From positions 1 to 64,000 of IMG/VR virus record IMGVR_UViG_3300040758_000047: a DNA stretch of 64,000 bases; one strand, given 5' to 3'. The notes under the pieces are model-generated. The model did no database searches. It saw nothing but the letters and a program-made list of their open reading frames with translations, and had not been told where the DNA came from. The first letter of the stretch is position 1. Each line of letters starts with the position of its first letter. Of the stretch, positions 58,627 to 64,000 are shown in pieces. Position numbers and translations under genes: made by a program. Source of the stretch: a virus.

Positions 58627-59169
58627 TCAGACTTGATCCTTCATTCTTGCGTTTGGCTCGTATACTAAAGTCTTCTTGGCCCGGTCCATGGCTTCTGCCC
58701 AATCTACCCCGTAACGTCGCCGGATTCCTTCCGCCCGTTCGCGGAGTTCCGCCTCCTGATCGGTCATGTCCGTGTAGCCGCTTCCATCTCCACCCAGAAT
58801 CTTAGTCAACCAGTTGGTCTGGCTCCTGGTGAACTTCTCGAAGGAGAGGGACAGGGAATCCAGGGCGGCGAGTTGCTTGGATGCTTGATCTGTCCGCTCG
58901 ACACGCCCGCCAACAAGACCATCACGAACTAAAGCGAGATTGTCGTTGATCGTTGAAAGATGCGTTCGGGTTATGCCCGCCTGCTCCTGGATGGCTGCGT
59001 TCACTTTGCAAATCTGGTCGCGGATCTCGGTGAACTCCAGCGATGGCTGGTACACCGTGGGACTGCGCATGACCCTCACGGTGGAGAGTACCATCTTGTA
59101 GACGGCCACTACCACCGCGATCGCCACGATCCCGTAGCCAATCCACGACATCAAGACTTGCAGCGTCAT
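58627..59169 (-). CDS. Single-pass membrane protein with coiled-coil tail
   Basis: 180 aa from ATG 59169, which overlaps the upstream stop (ATGA). N-terminal transmembrane segment (LMSWIGYGIVAIAVVVAVYKM) followed by a long soluble helical region (AELRERAEGIRRRYGVDWAEAMDRAKKTL). Last gene of the ParB operon; role unknown. Confidence 0.65.
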   Translation of the reverse strand: MTLQVLMSWIGYGIVAIAVVVAVYKMVLSTVRVMRSPTVYQPSLEFTEIRDQICKVNAAIQEQAGITRTHLSTINDNLALVRDGLVGGRVERTDQASKQLAALDSLSLSFEKFTRSQTNWLTKILGGDGSGYTDMTDQEAELRERAEGIRRRYGVDWAEAMDRAKKTLVYEPNARMKDQV

Positions 59170-59498
59170 TTCGCAACCTTCTTTTTGTGGCTTTTCCTGA
59201 CCTCGACGAAGTAACCTTGGCTCAATAGAAAGTCCGTGCCCGACTTCACATACTGTTGTACGCGGGCCTTGGAGATATCCAGCGCTTGAGTGTACTTCAT
59301 CCCGATTAAATAAGCCTTGGTTTCCGGCCACTCCGAACCCTGCAAGAACATAATGGCGGCATTGATCGCAACCTTCAATCGAGTCCGTTTACGATGTGAC
59401 CAGTCTTCGGGAGGTTCCGGCGCGCGTTTATAGATACGCGGGTCCGATGCCGTCATACGGCCTTCGCGGATCGCCTTCCTCAGGTCGCGAGGGGTCAT
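59166..59498 (-). CDS. Hypothetical protein of the ParB operon
   Basis: About 110 aa from ATG 59498, which overlaps the upstream stop (ATGA). Basic ends and a helical middle (RTRLKVAINAAIMFL). No recognised domain. Confidence 0.6.
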   Translation of the reverse strand: MTPRDLRKAIREGRMTASDPRIYKRAPEPPEDWSHRKRTRLKVAINAAIMFLQGSEWPETKAYLIGMKYTQALDISKARVQQYVKSGTDFLLSQGYFVEVRKSHKKKVAK

Positions 59499-59743
59499 TC
59501 CAGGATGTCCTCGGCTCTTTCCAGCCATTCGGGAATCGGTTTGCCGTGGTAGATGAACTCCAAGAAACGAACCGCCATTTCATTGCACGACAGTTCGCTT
59601 TGGATGTGGACAACGTCGAACACGCTCTCGATGGAGGCGAACCGCTCGATGGCGATGCCGATCTTGTTTGGTCCTTGGCATCCTACTTCATAGCAGAGCC
59701 CCAAGGTTTTGATGATCTCAAGGGTGAGTTGGAATTTGGTCAT
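59495..59743 (-). CDS. Hypothetical protein of the ParB operon
   Basis: 82 aa from ATG 59743, overlapping the 55-aa gene stop. Mixed hydrophobic residues (KFQLTLEIIKTLGLCYEVG) and an acidic C-terminus. Function unknown. Confidence 0.6.
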   Translation of the reverse strand: MTKFQLTLEIIKTLGLCYEVGCQGPNKIGIAIERFASIESVFDVVHIQSELSCNEMAVRFLEFIYHGKPIPEWLERAEDILE

Positions 59744-59907
59744 TGCTTTGGATGCTCCTTCCAATACTTCGCCGTTGCTATAATGGTGTACCCATCTTGG
59801 TCTTCGACATTTTCCCAGCGCCCTGTCGAGATCAAGAACTTCTTCGCCTCATCGTAGGTCATCCCCATTGCTATTTCGAAATCGCTGGGCCTTTGCTCGG
59901 GCTTCAT
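59740..59907 (-). CDS. 55-aa protein of the ParB operon
   Basis: MKPEQRPSDFEIAMGMTYDE then AKKFLISTGRW. Its ATG overlaps the parB stop (ATGA) and its TGA overlaps the next ATG, so it is firmly part of the operon despite its size. Confidence 0.6.
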   Translation of the reverse strand: MKPEQRPSDFEIAMGMTYDEAKKFLISTGRWENVEDQDGYTIIATAKYWKEHPKQ

Positions 59908-60722
59908 CCCAACACCCCTACCTTCCCATCGCCTTCATACTTTAAGATGATCTCGTCTTCACTGATTTCCTTGACCACCACATTTGTTTCCAGTTGTACC
60001 CTGCCCGACTTCCCTACGACTTTAAGAGCGGCAATCATCCCCGGTTTTGCTGACCACTGCCACGCTGCCTTCGGCCCCTCCATCAACTTCACAACTTCGG
60101 CTTCGTCAACCACGTCGTTGGTCAAGTAGTCCTGAATTTGGCGCAAAATCATGGCTTTGGTGGGCCGATCGTCGGGCTCCTCGCGTTCGCGGGCCGTCAC
60201 TCCCCTAGTCGAGGCTTCCCGCTTGGCCTTCCGTTCCGCCACTTTCTTTTTCTTGGCTTGCTTGGTTTCGCCTCTTCGAATCTCGCCGACCAACGATAAG
60301 GAGACGCCAATGTACTTGGCGATCTGGGTGTCTTTCCACTCCCCAATCTTCTCGTCGGTTACCGCCAATTCAACGGCGCGTCTTTTGTCGGCATTGGTCA
60401 GCCGTGCGCCGTGATGGGAGTTTTCCAATAGGGCGTACTTCAGTGCATCGGAGGCGTCCCCATCGTGTATGACGGCGGGGATTTCCAGCTTGTTTTCCTG
60501 CCGGTAGGCTTCGATGCGATGGAAGCCGTCCGCGACACGGTAGGAGTTGTCTCCGTTACGGAAGATATGAATGGGGTCCATATTCCCGTGCTCCTGAATT
60601 AAGGAGCGGTACTGATGGACCAATCTGGCGTCGAGGGTGATGCGAATTTGGACGGAATTAGTTTCGTCAATTTGCTCGATGGGAACCAGCTTAACGGTTT
60701 TCTTGGTGGCAGAGGGTGTCAT
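59904..60722 (-). CDS. ParB-like DNA-binding protein
   Basis: A 272-aa protein with a ParB/Sulfiredoxin domain (residues 10-115: LVHQYRSLIQEHGNMDPIHIF, YRVADGFHRIEAYR with the GFHR nucleotide-site motif), a KADxRR-like turn (NADKRRAVELAV) and a helix-turn-helix (about 129-150, KDTQIAKYIGVSLSLVGEIR). A C-terminal domain (about 190-272) is family-specific. In bacteria ParB binds parS and spreads on DNA. Here a palindrome copy lies 7 bases upstream of the ATG (60730-60743), and the family occurs genome-wide, so this protein may bind it. No ParA was seen. Confidence 0.75.
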   Translation of the reverse strand: MTPSATKKTVKLVPIEQIDETNSVQIRITLDARLVHQYRSLIQEHGNMDPIHIFRNGDNSYRVADGFHRIEAYRQENKLEIPAVIHDGDASDALKYALLENSHHGARLTNADKRRAVELAVTDEKIGEWKDTQIAKYIGVSLSLVGEIRRGETKQAKKKKVAERKAKREASTRGVTAREREEPDDRPTKAMILRQIQDYLTNDVVDEAEVVKLMEGPKAAWQWSAKPGMIAALKVVGKSGRVQLETNVVVKEISEDEIILKYEGDGKVGVLG

Positions 60723-60729
60723 TGTCTTT

Positions 60730-60743
60730 GTCCCACGTTGTAC
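60730..60743. promoter_or_regulatory. Palindrome copy at the parB-like gene start
   Basis: GTCCCACGTTGTAC, seven bases upstream of the ParB-like ATG, where it occupies the ribosome-binding region. A candidate autoregulatory site. Confidence 0.65.
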
Positions 60744-60789
60744 TCGATCTATAGGGTACGCGGAGTCAAGAGTGAAGTCAAGAGGTGTT

Positions 60790-61002
60790 TTAATACCTTC
60801 TCAAGACGTTTCCCTGGATCATCAGTTCAGCCTCCCGTAACACCACGAACCCATGGATTTGCTGAACTTCTTTTTTGGAGTATCCAGAAAGCAGCATGAT
60901 CTTAGCCGCACGCACCCTGGACTCATAGACGGGGTTCGCAGGCTTCGGTCGGCGGTCCTCCACATCATCTTCAATTTGGTGGATCATATAAATGTCGGAC
61001 AT
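60790..61002 (-). CDS. Small DNA-binding-like protein
   Basis: 70 aa: VRAAKIMLLSGYSKKEVQQIHGFVVLREAELM looks like a helix-turn-helix segment. Possible regulator upstream of parB. Weak support. Confidence 0.45.
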   Translation of the reverse strand: MSDIYMIHQIEDDVEDRRPKPANPVYESRVRAAKIMLLSGYSKKEVQQIHGFVVLREAELMIQGNVLRRY

Positions 61003-61094
61003 AGGATAAGATCGTTATCCAGAGCCAGAGCCATCGCAATAGCCATGGCCACCGCCATCGCCAGAGCCGTAATCCGGGTCGGAGTTTCACGGCC
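61003..61094. other. Gly/Asp-rich low-complexity gap
   Basis: 92 bp between two minus genes. One minus frame reads DPDYGSGDGGGHGYCDGSGS with no start codon, low complexity, probably not a gene. No other signal. Confidence 0.4.
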
Positions 61095-61427
61095 TCAGTC
61101 CTTCAGCGCCTCGCGGAGCTTGTCAAGTTCCACTGTGTAGGTCGGTTCTGTGTATTCCCCGCCGTGAATCTTGTACAGAATCCAGACCGACTGGTAGCGC
61201 TCATCGGCGTGAACCGCATCCAATCTGTTCTTCAAGTCTTCCGCCGCCCGCGCGACGGCGAGCAGGCCTTGCCGCTCTCGTTGGAGTTTCAGGATCTCAT
61301 CCCGCAGTAGGGGATAGCTGCGAAATGCTGCAATGGACCACTTTAAGTCAGCCGATGGCCATTCCTGTGCCACCGCAGCCAGACGCAGTCGGTCCAACTC
61401 CGCGATGATCTCGTTGATGTCAGCCAC
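61095..61427 (-). CDS. Hypothetical helical protein
   Basis: 110 aa, GTG start with GGAGG upstream. Helical (IIAELDRLRLAAVAQEWPSA, LLAVARAAEDLKNRLDAV). Starts about 35 bases downstream of the split 26-bp sequence (61462-61472). Confidence 0.6.
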   Translation of the reverse strand: MADINEIIAELDRLRLAAVAQEWPSADLKWSIAAFRSYPLLRDEILKLQRERQGLLAVARAAEDLKNRLDAVHADERYQSVWILYKIHGGEYTEPTYTVELDKLREALKD

Positions 61428-61461
61428 GTTCTACCTCCTGCCTCAGCACTTGCGCCAACGC

Positions 61462-61472
61462 TGGGACTTATA
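61462..61472. repeat. Left remnant of the 26-bp site split by tnpB insertion
   Basis: TGGGACTTATA, matching 56117-56127. The other half (62640-62655) lies beyond the tnpB element. Confidence 0.65.
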
Positions 61473-62640
61473 TACATGATATAGATTGAGATTCAGGGAG
61501 TGTTTCAACATCAACTTGTAGCCCGCTGTTCTGAGGGGCATAGCCCCGCAAGGCTCATCCCGAGCCTTTTGATGTTTAGTGCCGCGTTGTGATCCCGCCC
61601 CAAAGTCAACCCGCATGAACAGGAATGCACCCGCTCGCTAAGTTCCTTTCGGATGATGACACCACAGCCGCTGCACTTCTGAGATGTCCCCTTCGGGTTG
61701 ACCGGCACCATCCACTTACCAGCGTATTCTGCTTTGTAAGTTACCTGCCAGATCAACAGCCCCCAGGCTGCATCCATGATTGACTTTGCTAACTTGGATC
61801 GCACCATATTTCGGATCTTCAGATCCTCGTGAGCAATTAAATCGTAGTTCGCTACCAGCCACTTGCTGACGTGGTGGATGTAGTTCAACCGCGCACTTGC
61901 GGCCCGTTGATGAGCGCGGCGCAACGCCTCACGCGCACGGAGGCGGTTATGTGACCCGCGCGTCTTGGTTGCTAACGAGCGATTGGCGGAGGCGATCCGA
62001 TTTTCGTGCTGACGTATCCAACGCGGATTCTCAATCTCGGTTCCGTCACTCAGTGTCGCCAGGGTAGTCAGGCCAACATCAATCCCTACCGGGTGCATTA
62101 CCACGCACTTCTCTGGGGCGGGGCCGATATCACAGACTACGTTAGCCGTCCATCTCTTGCCATCACGCTTTACCGTGCAGTATTTTGCGCGGCCCCAAAT
62201 AGGACGCCCACCACGCGCCCGAATATCCCCCACGTTCGGTATTTTGATCGAACGCTCGCGGACTACGGGCAAACTGAACCCGAAGGAATCGTACCTGAAA
62301 CGTGAACGATAACGCGGGAACCCCGGCTTCTCGCCAGCCTTGCAACGGCGGTAGAACGCCTTGAATGCCCGGTCAACCCGACGCAACGGGTCACGCTGGA
62401 TATCACAGGCGATCCACTGGAATGCCAGGTCTTTGCGGAGTTCCGTCAACTCCTTCTGCTGGTCATAGTACGTGATCGACTTGTGCTGGAGTTTCCATGC
62501 CTCTTTTCGCTCCTGAATACAGGCGTTCGCAGTCTCGCAGTTATCCTCAAGAATCCGATTCAACTCCGCAACCTGCGTAGCGTTTGGACGAAGACGAAAC
62601 TGAAAGGTTCTCAGCATGTTTCAGCGCACAGGGGAGTCAA
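61473..62640 (-). mobile_element. tnpB-only IS605/IS607-type element
   Basis: An element of about 1167 bp carrying only tnpB, inserted inside a copy of the 26-bp sequence; joining the flanks (TGGGACTTATA and CTATATAATTCCCTT) recreates exactly the sequence at 56117-56142. No target duplication is visible (one base ambiguous). It therefore moved with TnpA in trans or by a lost partner. Confidence 0.75.
61511..62617 (-). CDS. tnpB: TnpB RNA-guided nuclease (stand-alone)
   Basis: A 368-aa TnpB with intact RuvC-like residues: Asp180 (GIDVGL), Glu264 (AHEDLKI), Asp342 (LGRDHNAA), and zinc-binding Cys 315, 318, 333, 335. No tnpA lies nearby. It differs clearly from the tnpB at 50-1135. Guide RNA would be expected to overlap the 3' end (about 61473-61600). 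Confidence 0.88.
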   Translation of the reverse strand: MLRTFQFRLRPNATQVAELNRILEDNCETANACIQERKEAWKLQHKSITYYDQQKELTELRKDLAFQWIACDIQRDPLRRVDRAFKAFYRRCKAGEKPGFPRYRSRFRYDSFGFSLPVVRERSIKIPNVGDIRARGGRPIWGRAKYCTVKRDGKRWTANVVCDIGPAPEKCVVMHPVGIDVGLTTLATLSDGTEIENPRWIRQHENRIASANRSLATKTRGSHNRLRAREALRRAHQRAASARLNYIHHVSKWLVANYDLIAHEDLKIRNMVRSKLAKSIMDAAWGLLIWQVTYKAEYAGKWMVPVNPKGTSQKCSGCGVIIRKELSERVHSCSCGLTLGRDHNAALNIKRLGMSLAGLCPSEQRATS

Positions 62641-62655
62641 CTATATAATTCCCTT
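62640..62655. repeat. Right remnant of the 26-bp site
   Basis: ACTATATAATTCCCTT, identical to 56127-56142. It overlaps the stop codon (TAG) of the gene ending at 62641, so the intact site would have spanned that gene's end. Confidence 0.65.
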
Positions 62656-63048
62656 GACTTTCCTGGGGACCACCCGTCTGACCGGCTTGGATGGATCGGA
62701 GATCGGGCCGGAGACCATGCGATTGTCGATCTCGGCATTCCCCAGTTTCGGCAGTTCCCCCGTGACTTTCTCGATCGTCTCCGCGATATGCGCCTGAGCT
62801 TCGGTTACGGCCACCGGAAGGTCCGGTGCCGGGATGTCCCACGGCATCTCCAGATCTTCACCGTCGAATGCCGTCGATTCCACCGGGGTCTCGGCAGGGG
62901 AACTCTCCGCAGACTTGATTGGCCTTCCGGCTCCCCTCTTCCTTTTTCTGGGGACGTCCCACAGAGGCGACCCGCACTCCGCACAACGTTTCGGAGTTTC
63001 CAGGGTAGAGTCGAAGTCCTCTTCGCAACGAATACAGTGGTAGGTCAT
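62641..63048 (-). CDS. Zinc-ribbon protein
   Basis: 135 aa. N-terminal YHCIRCEEDFDST...CAECGSPLWDVPRK has two CxxC pairs, followed by a disordered Ser/Pro/Glu-rich region and a basic end. Common small phage protein type; function unknown. Confidence 0.65.
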   Translation of the reverse strand: MTYHCIRCEEDFDSTLETPKRCAECGSPLWDVPRKRKRGAGRPIKSAESSPAETPVESTAFDGEDLEMPWDIPAPDLPVAVTEAQAHIAETIEKVTGELPKLGNAEIDNRMVSGPISDPSKPVRRVVPRKVKGII

Positions 63049-63052
63049 TTAC

Positions 63053-63538
63053 TTATGTACCCTCCCTGATTCGCTTGGCGGCTTCCTTCAAGACGTCCCG
63101 CCACCCAATGCAGGAATCTGGTTTATTCCCGGAGACCATCGTGTCTAGAATCTTTGCGCAGCGCTCGGAGATCACTTCACGACCATCAAGCAAAGTGATC
63201 CTCTTTTCCGTAACCTTCTTAATCATGCGTTTCCTCTTGTTTCCATTGTTCCGCCTCGCCTTCCCGGACGCCCTCTCCACGGTGAGCAACTCGAACTCCT
63301 CGGGGGATATGACCTTATCGATCTCGACAAATTCGATCGGGCCATCCTCATTATTAATCGACGCTACAAATGGCCAATCGTCAGTGAGTGAGTCCGTCCG
63401 AAGTCGATCTCGGAACCAACAGCAGCCGTCTTCTACTGCGATCTCCAAGTTGAGTTTCGCACCTTCCTCTTGGATTAGATTCCAAAAACGCGCCACGCGC
63501 TTAGCGCATTCATCAGTCGCTATTCTGATCGATTTCAT
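63053..63538 (-). CDS. Hypothetical protein
   Basis: 161-aa mixed protein (ECAKRVARFWNLIQEEGAKL, later RKRMIKKVTEKRITLLDGREV). No recognised domain. Its start overlaps the end of the next gene. Confidence 0.55.
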   Translation of the reverse strand: MKSIRIATDECAKRVARFWNLIQEEGAKLNLEIAVEDGCCWFRDRLRTDSLTDDWPFVASINNEDGPIEFVEIDKVISPEEFELLTVERASGKARRNNGNKRKRMIKKVTEKRITLLDGREVISERCAKILDTMVSGNKPDSCIGWRDVLKEAAKRIREGT

Positions 63539-63995
63539 GATTGGTCCTCCTAGGAGCCTCGATCATCTTGAACTTGGTCTCGGTCAGCCATTGGTACAAC
63601 GTGGTACCGGAAGCGTTGACCACACGGTAGGGCAAATACACCTCAGCGGCGGAAACCATCGAGGTTTGGATCATGGCGTTCTGCGCCTGCACCCACCTCA
63701 ATAATTGCCTCCAGGCAATTCGCTCGGCGTCGCGCATGGCTTTCTCGCGGAAGTCCGCACGGGGCCGCTTGGCTCTGGCTTCGAGCAGCCGGAAGACCGG
63801 CTCGATCCTGACCGGCATGTCGAACAGAACATCCTTCTCGCCGATGCGCATCACCCACCGCAGGCCGGAAACCCTGCCGTCTTTGTAATCCGTGTTGACC
63901 GCCGTTGCCCCGGAACTCACCAGTTCGCCCACAATCTCACTGACTGTCCGCTGAACGGAGACGCCGGTGGTTTCCATGAAAATCGCTTTGCTCAT
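63513..63995 (-). CDS. Conserved hypothetical phage protein
   Basis: 160 aa. SKAIFMETTGVSVQRTVSEIVGEL..DVLFDMPVRIEPVFRLL..ERIAWRQLLRWVQAQNAMIQTSMV is a pattern I recognise from phage genomes near DNA-metabolism or head genes; function unknown. Starts ten bases before the window end. Confidence 0.6.
   Translation of the reverse strand: MSKAIFMETTGVSVQRTVSEIVGELVSSGATAVNTDYKDGRVSGLRWVMRIGEKDVLFDMPVRIEPVFRLLEARAKRPRADFREKAMRDAERIAWRQLLRWVQAQNAMIQTSMVSAAEVYLPYRVVNASGTTLYQWLTETKFKMIEAPRRTNHEIDQNSD
63594..63607. repeat. Palindrome family copy
   Basis: GTACAACGTGGTAC, in the gene at 63513. Confidence 0.6.
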
Positions 63996-64000
63996 TTGGG

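Noticed and set aside
59050-59063. GTACACCGTGGGAC as palindrome copy
   Set aside because: One mismatch at the conserved A of the core; left out of the count, may be a decayed copy.
61003-61094. Gly/Asp-rich small protein
   Set aside because: No start codon in that frame; low complexity only.
1-64000. Diversity-generating retroelement, CRISPR array, tRNA genes
   Set aside because: No reverse transcriptase, no spaced direct repeats with unique spacers, and no tRNA-like cloverleaf was noticed; 30-bp repeats at 56521 are contiguous and coding.

Overview
The window looks like most of the virion-assembly half of a tailed, probably podovirus-like, bacteriophage genome (or prophage). From about 63995 down to 3396 nearly every gene lies on the minus strand in tightly packed, often ATGA-overlapping order: small accessory genes, a ParB-like protein, a terminase pair, portal, scaffold, major capsid protein, decoration-like proteins, three adaptor-like proteins, a very large tail protein with a tail-collar-domain tip protein, and large internal-virion-like proteins. 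A short rightward operon (1666-3253) encodes a Ref-like HNH nuclease and small unknown proteins. No integrase, polymerase, endolysin, tRNA or CRISPR array was seen. The host is not given; a ClpC N-terminal-domain protein (49802-50353) reads like those of Acidobacteriota, so a soil acidobacterial host is my inference only.

Region by region: an IS200/IS605 element with tnpA, tnpB and matching end hairpins (1-1660); the rightward operon (1666-3253); internal-virion-like genes with an HNH homing gene inserted on the opposite strand (3396-11186); GNAT, collar and giant tail proteins (11190-17952); two secreted-looking beta-helix proteins (17974-23954); adaptors and small proteins (24005-29183); a glycosyltransferase/phosphatase cassette (29195-33233); a coupled run of signal-peptide-bearing proteins (33564-40803); decoration-like proteins and the major capsid gene (40932-44516); scaffold and portal (45303-49527); a Clp-N protein beside a proteasome-like Ntn-hydrolase (49802-51327); terminase (52895-55647); tandem-repeat and accessory genes, a broken second portal fragment, and the ParB operon (55755-60722); a tnpB-only element (61473-62640) and three more small genes to the window end.

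The strongest discoveries are: (1) the major capsid gene is split by two tandem group I introns separated by a 35-nt micro-exon, with P1, P7 and P10 pairings readable for both, and with a leaderless HNH gene directly upstream on the opposite strand; (2) a 14-bp palindrome family (consensus half-site GTMCMAC, perfect form GTCCCACGTGGGAC) occurs at least 17 times across the window, resembles bacterial parS in its CACGTG core, and one copy sits immediately upstream of the ParB-like gene; (3) seven proteins in the virion cluster start with Sec-type signal peptides; (4) a tnpB-only element has split a 26-bp sequence whose intact copy survives at 56117-56142.

All functions are read from motifs and context without database searches; coordinates of introns and short genes were derived by hand.
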